Below, piece by piece: positions 52,987 through 62,007 of a DNA stretch of 64,000 nt (position 1 is the stretch's first letter; every line of letters starts with the position of its first letter). The translations under genes were made by a program, and so were the position numbers. The notes beneath the pieces are model-generated. The model did no database searches. It was given only the letters and a program-made list of their open reading frames with translations, and was not told the origin of the DNA. Origin of the DNA: Serratia plymuthica (lineage in GTDB: Bacteria; Pseudomonadota; Gammaproteobacteria; Enterobacterales; Enterobacteriaceae); contig NZ_CP068771.1 of assembly GCF_018336935.1 (NCBI RefSeq), forward strand, positions 1,178,001 through 1,242,000, in the 5' to 3' direction.

Positions 52987-53607
52987 TTATTTTGCCGTGC
53001 GTGCCGGAGCAGCGGGCGCCTGTGCGTCAGTACCGCGGTGTTCGCGCATCAGCGCCATCACCGCGTCGTAGGTTTCTTTGCTTGCCCAGTTACGTTGGTA
53101 TTCCAACAAGACCTGCTGCCAGGTCACCGGAGCGGCGCCGGCCTGGATCAGCGGGGCGATAGCGCGCTCGTACGCCTCGTTCGAGGCGCCGCCGGAGGCA
53201 TCGGTAACCAGGTAAACTTCGTAACCGGCTTCCAGCGCCATCAATGCCGGGAAGGTCAAACCCGTTTCGGTCCACAGTGCGGAAACCACCAGCTTCTTGC
53301 GGTCGGTGGCCTCAATGGCTTTTATGAAAGCGGCGTCTTCCCAGGCGTTCATTGAGGTGCGTTTAAGGGGGGCGATTTCTGGGTGAACTGCCAGCAGTTC
53401 CGGCCAGATATCGCCGCTGAAACCCTCGGTTTCGACCGCGCTGAACAGGGTGGGAACGTTAAAAATCTTGCCGGCTTTGGCCAAACCTATAACGTTGTTT
53501 TTCAGTAGCCGGCGATCAATATTAGTCACACCAAAGGCCATCTGCGGCTGGTGGTCGATAAAAATCAGTGCGGAGTTATCTTTATCAAGTAATTGAAATT
53601 CAGACAT
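52987..53607 (-). CDS. YcaC-like isochorismatase-fold protein lacking the catalytic cysteine
   Basis: A 206-residue cysteine-hydrolase-fold protein: D18 (LIFIDHQPQMAFGV) and K82 (PLKRTSMNAW) of the triad are kept. Where YcaC has TEVCVAFPAL, this protein has TETGLTFPAL with G116, so the nucleophile is missing. It ends in an Ala/Pro-rich tail (QAPAAPARTAK). Likely not an active hydrolase by the family mechanism. Divergent from a LysR gene and first of a probable operon with the ABM gene. Confidence 0.83.
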   Translation of the reverse strand: MSEFQLLDKDNSALIFIDHQPQMAFGVTNIDRRLLKNNVIGLAKAGKIFNVPTLFSAVETEGFSGDIWPELLAVHPEIAPLKRTSMNAWEDAAFIKAIEATDRKKLVVSALWTETGLTFPALMALEAGYEVYLVTDASGGASNEAYERAIAPLIQAGAAPVTWQQVLLEYQRNWASKETYDAVMALMREHRGTDAQAPAAPARTAK

Positions 53608-53746
53608 GATTTACTTTCCCAATCCTACTGCGAATTAACCGCCGTAATGCAAAGCCGATAAAATGCAGGGTAGACAGGGGCTGATTTCAAAGATAGCGCA
53701 GAATTTTTGCCATCTTGTTGAGTTTTTTTATACACGGGGGAATACG

Positions 53747-54655
53747 GTGAGACTAAACCTGGAAGCGTTACTGATTTTGGATGCGCTGGATCGGCACGGC
53801 TCTTTCGCCGCTGCGGCTTCGGCCCTGTTCAAAACGCCATCGGCGCTGAGCTATATGGTGCAAAAACTGGAGAGCGACCTCGATATTACTCTGCTCGACC
53901 GTTCCGGCCACCGGGCGAAATTCACCGATACCGGCAAACTGATGTTGGAAAAGGGCCGGGTGCTGCTGCGGGCGGCGCAGGATCTGGAACAGCAGGCGCG
54001 CTACGTGGAGAACGGCTGGGAGAGCGAGATCACGCTGGGCATTGACGCGTCCTTCCCGTTCGAACGGCTGTTGCCGCTGATTGAAGAGTTTTATCAGCGC
54101 CATCATCATACCCGGCTGAGCTTCAGTCATGAGGTGCTGGCCGGCTCCTGGGAGTCGCTGGTTTATGGCTGCGCGGACATTATTATCGGCGCTATTTGTG
54201 AACCGCCGTCGCGCGTCGGCTATGCTTTCAGTCAATTGGGCCGGCTGGATTACGTGTTTGCCGTGGCCCCGCAGCATCCGCTGGCGGCGCTGTCCGAGCC
54301 CTTGCTGAAGGCCGATATCCGGCAGCACCGGGCAGTGGTGGTGCGGGATACCTCGCGAGTGAATGCACCGCAGAACCTGAATATCCTCGAAGAGCAAGAT
54401 CAACTGACGGTCTTTGGCTTTGACGCCAAACTACGGGCGCAGCTCCGCGGCCTTGGCTGCGGTTATCTGCCGCGCTATCTGGCCGAACCTTACCTTAAAA
54501 GCGGCGAACTGGTGGCGAAAAACGTCGAAGCGGAACGTTGCAGCGATATCGCCTATTTTGGCTGGCGTGAAAGCGCCACCGGCCTGGCGGCAAAATGGTG
54601 GCGCGAACGGTTGCAGCAGTATGCCGATGCCGGAGAGGCGTACCCCGCAGAGTGA
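53747..54655 (+). CDS. LysR-family transcriptional regulator (YhaJ-like)
   Basis: A 302-residue regulator read from GTG 53747 behind GGGGG: MRLNLEALLILDALDRHGSF, with helix-turn-helix SFAAAASALFKTPSALSYMV at about 18-38 and LLDRSGHRAKFTDTGKLML. The HTH resembles E. coli YhaJ. Effector domain follows (ITLGIDASFPFERLLPLI). Divergent from the YcaC-like gene, which it probably regulates. Confidence 0.87.
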   Translation: MRLNLEALLILDALDRHGSFAAAASALFKTPSALSYMVQKLESDLDITLLDRSGHRAKFTDTGKLMLEKGRVLLRAAQDLEQQARYVENGWESEITLGIDASFPFERLLPLIEEFYQRHHHTRLSFSHEVLAGSWESLVYGCADIIIGAICEPPSRVGYAFSQLGRLDYVFAVAPQHPLAALSEPLLKADIRQHRAVVVRDTSRVNAPQNLNILEEQDQLTVFGFDAKLRAQLRGLGCGYLPRYLAEPYLKSGELVAKNVEAERCSDIAYFGWRESATGLAAKWWRERLQQYADAGEAYPAE

Positions 54656-54797
54656 AACCGAGTACGCGTCACTGCGCTATATTATGGTGCTGCCGGATGA
54701 AGACGCTGCTTGTACCTTTGCCTGTTTTTCCCGATAGTTGGCGCGGGTCTTTCTTTGATTAGCGTTTTTTGATGCATGGCAAAAGGAACATCGGGCA

Positions 54798-55274
54798 ATG
54801 AAAGGTGAACATCAGTACGACGTGGAAGTGAACTGGGAAGGCAACCTGGGCGCCGGTACGCCGGATTACAAATCTTACGGCCGCGATCATCGCATCAGCG
54901 CCGCAGGCAAGGCGGATATTGCCGGCTCCGCCGACCCGGCCTTTCGCGGCGACGCCGCACGCTGGAACCCGGAGGATCTGCTGGTGGCGTCAGTCAGCGC
55001 CTGCCACAAACTCTGGTATCTGCATCTGTGCGCCACGTCAGGCATTTCGGTGCTGGCCTATCAGGACAACGCCATCGGCATCATGCGTGAAGACGCCCAG
55101 CGCGGCGGGTTTTTTACTTCGGTTACGCTACGCCCGCGGGTAACGGTGCGGGACGGCGACGATCTGCAACTGGCGCAGCAACTGCATGAAAAAGCGCACC
55201 ACCTGTGCTTTATCGCCAACTCGGTCAATTTCCCTATCGAATGTCAGCCGCAGGCCGTTTACGCAAATAGCTGA
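54798..55274 (+). CDS. OsmC-family peroxidase-like protein
   Basis: A 158-residue thiol-peroxidase-type protein of the OsmC/Ohr superfamily. The two catalytic cysteines are C69 in SVSACHKLWYL and C137 in AHHLCFIANSVNFPI, spaced as in OsmC. It presumably reduces organic hydroperoxides. Single gene following a LysR gene by about 140 bp. Confidence 0.87.
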   Translation: MKGEHQYDVEVNWEGNLGAGTPDYKSYGRDHRISAAGKADIAGSADPAFRGDAARWNPEDLLVASVSACHKLWYLHLCATSGISVLAYQDNAIGIMREDAQRGGFFTSVTLRPRVTVRDGDDLQLAQQLHEKAHHLCFIANSVNFPIECQPQAVYANS

Positions 55275-55362
55275 TTTTTAACTTTGCTTTACCGCTTTCG
55301 TTATTTTGAGCGCCCATGCGGCTCGCAGATACTGAGGAAAATTTCCTACAGCGAGCCGCAGC

Positions 55363-56430
55363 ATGTCCTCGACCCAAAGCCACAGCCACTATCTGCATTC
55401 TGCCCAGCGTAACTGGATCCGGCAATTGAACCGGCGCTGGTACTGGCGGCTGGAACTGCCGACCTGGGGCATTATGGCGGCGGTCTACGGCGGCTGGTTT
55501 GGCGTGGCGCACTACTGGCAGACGCTGGGGCCCTGGCTTGGCACACCGCTGCTGATCCTGCTGACCACCTGGTATATGTCGCTGCAACATGAACTTATCC
55601 ATGGCCACCCAACGCGTTGGCCGCGAGTCAACCAGCTGTTTGGCCTGTTGCCGCTGGCGGTCTGGTATCCCTACGGCCTGTATCGCGATTCGCATATTCA
55701 GCACCACCGCAATGAACATCTGACCGATCCGCACGAAGATCCCGAAAGCTACTATTTCAGCCAGGCCCAATGGCGGCGTTTCCCCCGGCTGTTTCCGCTG
55801 TTGGCGAAGGTGCGCAATACGCTGGTCGGGCGAGTGCTGCTTGGCCCGGCGCTGGATATTATCGCTACGCTGGTCAACGCGCTGAAGGCTATTGCCGCCG
55901 GCGAACTGCGTACGCTGGCGATGTGGCTGGCGCATCTGCTGCTGTTGGTGGCGGTGCTGGCTTGGCTGCAACAGCAGGGCATTGGCGCGGTGTTCTACCT
56001 GTTGGCCGTCAGCTACCCGGCGCTGGCGCTGACCAAAGTGAGATCGTTTTTTGAGCATCGCGCCGTTGAAGCTCCGCAGGCACGTTCTATTATTAATGAG
56101 GCGGCGTGGCCGTGGCGGCTGTTGTTTCTCAATCTGAACTATCATTTAGTTCACCATGATCTGCCCGGCTTGCCGTGGTACGGTTTACGGGAAGTGTATC
56201 TGGCGGAGCGCGGCGCGTACCGGCAGCGCAGCCAGGGATTTGTGGTGCAGGGCTATGGCCGGTGGGTGAGCGACTACGCGTTTACCCCGGTGGCCGTTGA
56301 GGTTCACCCTTTCAGCGGCGGTGAGACGCCGGCGGCGCACCAGGGCGAATATGACGCCTGGCCGGCAGAGACATTGATTGCGCGATGGAAGCGCGCTTCT
56401 CAGGATTTTCCAATCGATCTGGCCAAATAG
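55363..56430 (+). CDS. Membrane fatty-acid desaturase
   Basis: A 355-residue integral-membrane di-iron desaturase. Histidine boxes HELIHGH (76-82), HIQHHR (111-116) and HLVHHD (261-266) supply the iron ligands. Hydrophobic segments surround them (TPLLILLTTWYMSLQ, LAHLLLLVAVLAWL). Substrate is probably an acyl lipid, or a related compound as in the beta-carotene or alkane hydroxylase relatives. It lies 29 bp before osmF and may share its transcript. Confidence 0.87.
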   Translation: MSSTQSHSHYLHSAQRNWIRQLNRRWYWRLELPTWGIMAAVYGGWFGVAHYWQTLGPWLGTPLLILLTTWYMSLQHELIHGHPTRWPRVNQLFGLLPLAVWYPYGLYRDSHIQHHRNEHLTDPHEDPESYYFSQAQWRRFPRLFPLLAKVRNTLVGRVLLGPALDIIATLVNALKAIAAGELRTLAMWLAHLLLLVAVLAWLQQQGIGAVFYLLAVSYPALALTKVRSFFEHRAVEAPQARSIINEAAWPWRLLFLNLNYHLVHHDLPGLPWYGLREVYLAERGAYRQRSQGFVVQGYGRWVSDYAFTPVAVEVHPFSGGETPAAHQGEYDAWPAETLIARWKRASQDFPIDLAK

Positions 56431-56459
56431 CCGGAAAATACACAACAAGAGGAAAAAGT

Positions 56460-57392
56460 ATGGCTATCACCCCATCACGTGGACGTTTCTTTGCTCTGGC
56501 GTTGACCATGCTCGCCGCGAGCGTCGGCGTGGCGCAGGCGGCCGATACGGTGCGCGTCGGGTCAAAAATCGATACCGAAGGTTCGCTGCTCGGCAATATC
56601 ATCGTGCAGGTGCTGGAATCCAACGGCATCAAAACCACCAACAAATTGCAGCTCGGCACCACCAAGGTGCTGCGCGGGGCGATCACCTCCGGCGAGATTG
56701 ACGTCTACCCGGAATACACCGGCAACGGCGCATTTTTCTTCTCCGATGAAAAAGATCCGGCGTGGAAAAACGCTCAGGCCGGTTTCGAGAAGGTGAAGAA
56801 GCTCGATTACGACAAAAACAAAATCGTCTGGCTGGCTCCATCGCCGGCCAACAACACCTGGACCATCGCCATCCGTCAGGACGTGGCGGACGCCAACCAC
56901 CTGAAAACCCTGGCCGATCTGAGCAAGTGGATCAACGGCGGCGGCAAGTTCAAGCTGGCGGCGTCGGCGGAGTTTATCGAACGCCCGGATGCACTGCCGG
57001 CGTTCCAAAATGCCTACGGCTTTAAACTGAATCAGGATCAACTGCTGTCGCTGGCCGGCGGCGATACCGCCGTGACCATCAAGGCGGCGGCGGAGCAAAC
57101 CTCCGGCGTAAACGCGGCGATGGCCTACGGCACCGACGGCCCGGTGGCGGCGCTGGGGCTGCAAACGCTGGAAGATCCAAAAGGGGTGCAGCCGATTTAC
57201 GCGCCGGCGCCGATTATCCGCGAGGCGGCGCTGAAACAGCACGCCAATATCGACGAACTGCTGAAGCCGGTATTTGCCTCACTGGATGGCCCGACGTTGC
57301 AGAAACTCAACGCGCAGATCGCGGTAGAAGGCCAGGATGCCAAACAGGTTGCGGCCGCTTATCTGAAAGAGAAAGGATTTGTTAAGGGATAA
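56460..57392 (+). CDS. osmF: Osmolyte ABC transporter substrate-binding protein OsmF
   Basis: Periplasmic glycine-betaine/choline-type receptor, 310 residues. Signal peptide MAITPSRGRFFALALTMLAA ending AQA-ADT. Mature segments match E. coli OsmF (YehZ): VRVGSKIDTEGSLLGNIIVQ, GEIDVYPEYTGNGAFFF and NNTWTIAIRQDVAD. AAGAGG precedes the ATG. First of osmF-yehYXW; in E. coli the operon is stress-induced through sigma-S. Confidence 0.92.
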   Translation: MAITPSRGRFFALALTMLAASVGVAQAADTVRVGSKIDTEGSLLGNIIVQVLESNGIKTTNKLQLGTTKVLRGAITSGEIDVYPEYTGNGAFFFSDEKDPAWKNAQAGFEKVKKLDYDKNKIVWLAPSPANNTWTIAIRQDVADANHLKTLADLSKWINGGGKFKLAASAEFIERPDALPAFQNAYGFKLNQDQLLSLAGGDTAVTIKAAAEQTSGVNAAMAYGTDGPVAALGLQTLEDPKGVQPIYAPAPIIREAALKQHANIDELLKPVFASLDGPTLQKLNAQIAVEGQDAKQVAAAYLKEKGFVKG

Positions 57393-57403
57393 CGCCGATA
57401 TTC

Positions 57404-57426
57404 CCCCTCTCCCCTTGGGAGAGGGG
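57404..57426. other. Hairpin between osmF and yehY
   Basis: CCCCTCTCCC, loop CTT, GGGAGAGGGG: a perfect 10-bp GC-rich stem in the 73-bp gap. No T tract, so a partial terminator or 3'-end stabiliser that lowers permease expression is more likely than full termination. Confidence 0.55.
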
Positions 57427-57465
57427 CGGGATAGGGCCCATCAGACATGGAGCCGGAGAGTTTCT

Positions 57466-58626
57466 TTGATTATTGCCGTAAAAAACCGCGTTTTACTGAC
57501 ATTGCTTATTCTGTTGCTGCTGGCCGCATTTGGCCTGCCGTTTCTCAGCTATGCCCCCAATCGCCTGTTGTCGGGCAAGCCCATATCCCTGATCTCCCTG
57601 CTGCACGGCCCGGCGTTGTGGTTGTTGGTGCCGATGCTGGTGCTGGCGGTACTCAGCCTGTTGGCGCCGAACCGGCGTAATGCGTTGCTCACCGCGTTGG
57701 CCGCTTCGGTGCTGCTGACGCTGGCCTTCTGGCTGAGCGGGCATGCCGCGCAACAACTGGCGCAGGAAGGATCCAAACTGGCGCGCACCTCCTTGGGCAG
57801 CGGCTGCTGGCTGATATTGGCGTTGAGCCTGCTGATGGCCGCGGACGCCATGACCCGCCTCGCCGCCTCGCACCTGTGGCGTATCCTCGGCAATCTGCTG
57901 GTGGTGCTGCCTGCGTTGGCGCTGCTGTTTGGGCATAGGTTGGATCAGCTTTCGTTGCTGAAGGAGTACTACAACCGGCAGGACGTATTTGACGCCGCGC
58001 TGTTGCAGCACCTGACCATTCTGCTGGCGACGCTGGTGCCGGCGTTGCTGATTGGCGTGCCGCTCGGGGTGCTGTGTTTCCGTTCCCGCCGCTGGCAAAC
58101 GCCAATCTTCTCGACCCTGAACATTATTCAGACCGTGCCCTCGATTGCGCTGTTTGGTCTGCTGATCGCGCCATTGGCCGGATTGGCGACGGCGGTGCCC
58201 TGGCTGGCGGAGCACGGCGTCAGCGGCATCGGCATGGCGCCGGCGATCGTTGCGTTGGTGCTGTACGCCCTGTTGCCGCTGGTGCGCAGCGTAGTGGCCG
58301 GGCTGCAAAGCGTGCCGGCCAGCGTGATCGAGTCTGCCCGCGGCATGGGCCTGACGCGCGGGCAGATTTTCTTCCGCGTGCAGTTGCCGCTGGCGTTACC
58401 GCTGTTTCTGACCGGCGTGCGTATTCTGGCGGTGCAAACCGTCGGCATGGCGGTGGTGGCGGCGCTGATCGGTGCCGGGGGGTTTGGCGCCATTGTTTTC
58501 CAGGGCCTGCTCAGCAGCGCGCTGGATTTGGTGCTGTTGGGGGTGATCCCGGTTGTCGTGATGGCGGTAATCGTCGATTCGCTGTTTAAATTTATGGTTT
58601 CACTATTGGACGTGTCACGCCGATGA
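57466..58626 (+). CDS. yehY: Osmolyte ABC transporter permease YehY
   Basis: Permease subunit of 386 residues (E. coli YehY 385). Start read as TTG 57466 with GGAGAG 5 bp upstream, giving MIIAVKNRVLLTLLILLL; the in-frame sequence before it covers the hairpin. Segments LPFLSYAPNRLLSGKPI, LARTSLGSGCWLILALSL, EYYNRQDVFDAALLQHLTIL and the coupling motif ESARGMGLTRGQIFFRVQLP match the family. About ten membrane segments. Confidence 0.88.
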   Translation: MIIAVKNRVLLTLLILLLLAAFGLPFLSYAPNRLLSGKPISLISLLHGPALWLLVPMLVLAVLSLLAPNRRNALLTALAASVLLTLAFWLSGHAAQQLAQEGSKLARTSLGSGCWLILALSLLMAADAMTRLAASHLWRILGNLLVVLPALALLFGHRLDQLSLLKEYYNRQDVFDAALLQHLTILLATLVPALLIGVPLGVLCFRSRRWQTPIFSTLNIIQTVPSIALFGLLIAPLAGLATAVPWLAEHGVSGIGMAPAIVALVLYALLPLVRSVVAGLQSVPASVIESARGMGLTRGQIFFRVQLPLALPLFLTGVRILAVQTVGMAVVAALIGAGGFGAIVFQGLLSSALDLVLLGVIPVVVMAVIVDSLFKFMVSLLDVSRR

Positions 58627-59558
58627 TTCACTTTAACCAGGTCAGCAAGATTTTTCAGGGCAAGCCGGCGGTGGACGACCTTACGCTGCAGATCGCCGAG
58701 GGCGAATTTGCCGTACTGATCGGCACCTCGGGTTCCGGTAAATCCACGACGTTAAAAATGATCAACCGGCTGATCGAGCACGATCGGGGCAAGATTTATT
58801 TTGCCGGCGAGGAGATCCAGAAATTCAAACCGCAGGATCTGCGCCGCCGGATGGGTTATGCCATTCAGTCTATCGGGCTGTTTCCGCACTGGACGGTGGA
58901 GGAGAACATCGCCACCGTGCCGCAACTGCTGAAATGGCCGCGAGCGCGCATTCGTGATCGGGTGACCGAACTGCTGGAGCTGCTGCACCTGGAGCCGGAT
59001 CTGTTCCGCCGCCGCTACCCGCACCAGCTTTCCGGCGGGCAACAGCAGCGGGTTGGGGTAGCGCGGGCGCTGGCCGCCGATCCCGAGGTACTGCTGATGG
59101 ATGAGCCTTTCGGCGCGCTGGATCCGGTGACGCGGGCGGCGCTGCAAACGGAGATCGCGCGCATTCATCATCTTTCCGGGCGCACCATCGTGCTGGTGAC
59201 GCACGATATCGACGAAGCGCTGGCGCTGGCGGACCGCATCGTCTTGCTCGATCAGGGGCGCATTGTGCAGCAGGGCACGCCGCTGGAGCTGCTGACCGCG
59301 CCGACCAACGATTTTGTCCGCGATTTCTTCGGCCGCAGCGATCGCGGCATCAAGCTGCTGTCGCTGGGAACGGTGGCGGAGCGCATGCGCCCCGGCAGTG
59401 CCGACGGCGAGCCGATCGCTGCCGCCATGAGCCTGCGCGAAGCCCTGTCGGTGTTTGTGGCGCGCGGCAGTGAACGTTTACCGGTGGTGGGCGAACAGGG
59501 CGAAGCGCTCGGCGTGCTGCATTTCAACGATCTGATTAACCAAAAGGCGCTGTCATGA
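58623..59558 (+). CDS. yehX: Osmolyte ABC transporter ATPase YehX
   Basis: ATPase of 311 residues, OpuCA/ProV type. Walker [15 protein letters not shown]-loop [18 protein letters not shown], signature [15 protein letters not shown], Walker [20 protein letters not shown] and switch [10 protein letters not shown] short C-terminal CBS-like tail follows ([18 protein letters not shown]). Overlaps yehY and yehW by 4 bp each. Confidence 0.9.
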   Translation: MIHFNQVSKIFQGKPAVDDLTLQIAEGEFAVLIGTSGSGKSTTLKMINRLIEHDRGKIYFAGEEIQKFKPQDLRRRMGYAIQSIGLFPHWTVEENIATVPQLLKWPRARIRDRVTELLELLHLEPDLFRRRYPHQLSGGQQQRVGVARALAADPEVLLMDEPFGALDPVTRAALQTEIARIHHLSGRTIVLVTHDIDEALALADRIVLLDQGRIVQQGTPLELLTAPTNDFVRDFFGRSDRGIKLLSLGTVAERMRPGSADGEPIAAAMSLREALSVFVARGSERLPVVGEQGEALGVLHFNDLINQKALS

Positions 59559-60331
59559 GTGCGCAGCGTTTCACGCGCTGGCTGCGCGATCCGCTGCCCT
59601 GGACCTTGGCTTTGCTGCTGGCGCTGGTGTTCGGCATGAATCATTTGCACGGGCTGTTCGCCGCCTGGTTCCCCGAGCTGGACCGGCCGATCTATCAGCA
59701 AGACAGCTTTATCTCGCTGGTGTGGGCGCATCTGTTGCTGGTGGCGGTTTCCAGCCTGATCGCCGTGGTGATTGGCGTGACGGCAGGGGTCTGCGTGACC
59801 CGCCGGGCCGGCAGGGAGTTCCGCTCGCTGGTGGAAACCCTGGTAGCGGTCGGTCAGACCTTCCCGCCGGTGGCGGTGCTGGCGGTTGCCGTGCCGGTGA
59901 TGGGCTTTAGCGAGCAGCCGGCGATTATTGCCCTGGTGCTGTACGGCCTGCTGCCGATCTTGCAGGGGACGCTGGCGGGGATCGAATCTGTGCCCAGCGC
60001 CACGCGCGAGATTGCGCAGGGAGTGGGGATGAACGCCAGGCAGATCCTGTGGCGGGTCGAGCTGCCGCTGGCGGCACCGGTGATTGTCGCCGGTATCCGC
60101 ACGTCGGTGATCATTAACATAGGTACGGCGGCGATCGCCTCCACCGTCGGCACCAAAACGCTGGGTTCGCCGATCATCATCGGCCTGAGCGGTTTCAATA
60201 CCGCCTATGTGATCCAGGGGGCGGCGGTGGTGGCCTTGCTGGCGATCATCACCGATATGCTGTTTGAGCGTTGGGTGCGCTATCTTACCGCCTGGCGTCA
60301 GCAGACGCTGGCGGATCCTTCTGTGGGGTAA
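59555..60331 (+). CDS. yehW: Osmolyte ABC transporter permease YehW
   Basis: Second permease, 258 residues with about six membrane segments. Family phrases: [40 protein letters not shown], coupling motif [20 protein letters not shown] and [20 protein letters not shown]. The ATG overlaps the yehX stop. Completes a heteromeric osmolyte transporter with YehY, YehX and OsmF. Confidence 0.9.
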   Translation: MSAQRFTRWLRDPLPWTLALLLALVFGMNHLHGLFAAWFPELDRPIYQQDSFISLVWAHLLLVAVSSLIAVVIGVTAGVCVTRRAGREFRSLVETLVAVGQTFPPVAVLAVAVPVMGFSEQPAIIALVLYGLLPILQGTLAGIESVPSATREIAQGVGMNARQILWRVELPLAAPVIVAGIRTSVIINIGTAAIASTVGTKTLGSPIIIGLSGFNTAYVIQGAAVVALLAIITDMLFERWVRYLTAWRQQTLADPSVG

Positions 60332-60336
60332 GGGAC

Positions 60337-61119
60337 ATGAAGCAGGTATCTTTGCCGATGTACGGCGTTACGCATCAACCGGCCGAGGCCTTTTGGCAGG
60401 TGCTGCGCGAAAAACTTCAAGATTTGGGGCTGGCGGATTTGCCGCCGCAATTGAGTTGGCCGCAGGACTTGGCGCGGCACTGGCAGCAGGACGATCTCTT
60501 GCTCAGCCAGACCTGCGGTTATCCGCTGGTCAGCAGCCTGCCGCAGGTACAACTGGTCGGCACTTATCACTATCGCGTCGAGGGTTGCGAGGGGCCGGAG
60601 TACAGCAGCTGGTTGGTGGTACGCGATGATGAGCCGGGCGAAAGCCTGGCGGATTTCCGCGGCCGGGTCGCGGCCTATAACAGCACCGATTCGCAGTCAG
60701 GCCATAACAGCCTGCGCGCGCTGATCGCGCCTTTGGCGCAAGACGGAAAATTCTTTCGCGCCGCCATCGCCTCCGGCGCGCATTATCAATCGCTCAAACT
60801 GATCCAAAACCGCGAAGCGGACATTGCGGCCATCGACTGCGTCAGCCTGGAATTGCTCAAACGGGCGCAACCGCAGGCGCTGGCGGGGCTGAAAATTATT
60901 GGCCGGACGGCCGTCGTTCCGGGGCTGCCGCTGATTACCTCCGCGCATACGCCGCCGGAACAGCTGCAAATATTGCGCGCCGGAGCGAAGGCGATGGTGG
61001 GGGAAGCGGTGAGCGACAGCCTGCTGATCGGCGATTTCACGCTGGTCCCCCGTTCGGCGTACCAAAAAATCACCGCACTGGAACAACAGGCTGCCGCGCT
61101 GGGGGTGACGGCGCTGTAG
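60337..61119 (+). CDS. PhnD-like substrate-binding protein without a signal peptide
   Basis: A 260-residue protein of the phosphate/phosphonate periplasmic-binding fold: MKQVSLPMYGVTHQPAEAFW, DDLLLSQTCGYPLVSSLPQV, AAYNSTDSQSGHNSLRALIA and ADIAAIDCVSLELLKRAQP resemble PhnD-like proteins found beside transporters or redox systems. No secretion signal is present, so it should remain cytoplasmic. TAAGGG precedes the ATG. It is 5 bp after yehW and co-transcribed; possibly a sensor or ligand-handling protein. Confidence 0.76.
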   Translation: MKQVSLPMYGVTHQPAEAFWQVLREKLQDLGLADLPPQLSWPQDLARHWQQDDLLLSQTCGYPLVSSLPQVQLVGTYHYRVEGCEGPEYSSWLVVRDDEPGESLADFRGRVAAYNSTDSQSGHNSLRALIAPLAQDGKFFRAAIASGAHYQSLKLIQNREADIAAIDCVSLELLKRAQPQALAGLKIIGRTAVVPGLPLITSAHTPPEQLQILRAGAKAMVGEAVSDSLLIGDFTLVPRSAYQKITALEQQAAALGVTAL

Positions 61120-61147
61120 GCGATCCCCCAGGCGGCGCTTTCCACAT

Positions 61148-61879
61148 TTACAGCAGGCCGCCGCCGTCGATATCAATCACGCTGCCGGTGATAAAGCCGT
61201 TTTCCATTGCCAGCAGATACCCTGCCGCCACGTCCGCCGCCTGGCCGACGCGCCCGACCGGCAGCCCGGCGCCGATGTTGGCGAACATCGCCTGACGCTG
61301 TTCGGCGCCAAGGGCATCGTAAGCTTCGGTGACGGTAACGCCGGGGCTGACCACGTTGACCCGTCGCGGCGCCAACTCTTTCGCCAACTGTTTGCCAATG
61401 GCCTCCAGCGCCGCATTGATGCCGGTTTTAATCAACTGCCCGCTGAGGTATTTGCGCGACAGCTGGCCGGAGGTCAGGGTGATGGAGCCCTGCGGTGACA
61501 AGGTAGGCAGCGCAGCCTGTATGGCGCGCAATGCGCCCCACAGTTTGACGTCGAAATTGGCCTGCGCCTCGTCAAAATCCGTATCCGCCAGCAGTTTGGC
61601 CTGGACCACCGGCCCGGCGGTGAACACCAGATGATCGAACTCGCCGACCTCGGCGAACAGCACACGCAGCGAATCTTCGTCGGTGACGTCCGCCTGCATT
61701 ACCCGCAGGTTGCCGCCGTCGGCAGGTTGATAGTGCTGCATGCACCCGCTGCGGCGTGAGGCCAGCACTACGCTGGCGCCCTTTGCCACGGCGGCGTAAG
61801 CCACCGCCGCGCCGATGCCGCTGTTGCCGCCGATGATCACCAGCTTTTGCCGGTTCAGGGAAGAAGGAGAGATGGTCAT
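61148..61879 (-). CDS. SDR-family protein lacking the YxxxK motif
   Basis: A 243-residue short-chain dehydrogenase. The nucleotide loop LVIIGGNSGIGAAVAYAAVA (residues 13-32) and FDHLVFTAGPV (in place of NNAG) are visible. S137 of the catalytic set is in TLTSGQLS, but the positions that should hold Tyr and Lys read I150 and N155 (LIKTGINAALEAIG), so the canonical tetrad is missing. GAGG 7 bp before the ATG. Divergent from a LysR gene, its likely regulator. Confidence 0.82.
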   Translation of the reverse strand: MTISPSSLNRQKLVIIGGNSGIGAAVAYAAVAKGASVVLASRRSGCMQHYQPADGGNLRVMQADVTDEDSLRVLFAEVGEFDHLVFTAGPVVQAKLLADTDFDEAQANFDVKLWGALRAIQAALPTLSPQGSITLTSGQLSRKYLSGQLIKTGINAALEAIGKQLAKELAPRRVNVVSPGVTVTEAYDALGAEQRQAMFANIGAGLPVGRVGQAADVAAGYLLAMENGFITGSVIDIDGGGLL

Positions 61880-62007
61880 GATAGTGCCTCGATTGCCATG
61901 AATGTCGATGTTATCTATCATCAGCCATTGAAAATCCGCGAACAATCAGCCTAAATGGCAAACACTTGTAAATTATTTTTAATAATAGGCGCAACGCCAG
62001 GATCCCC

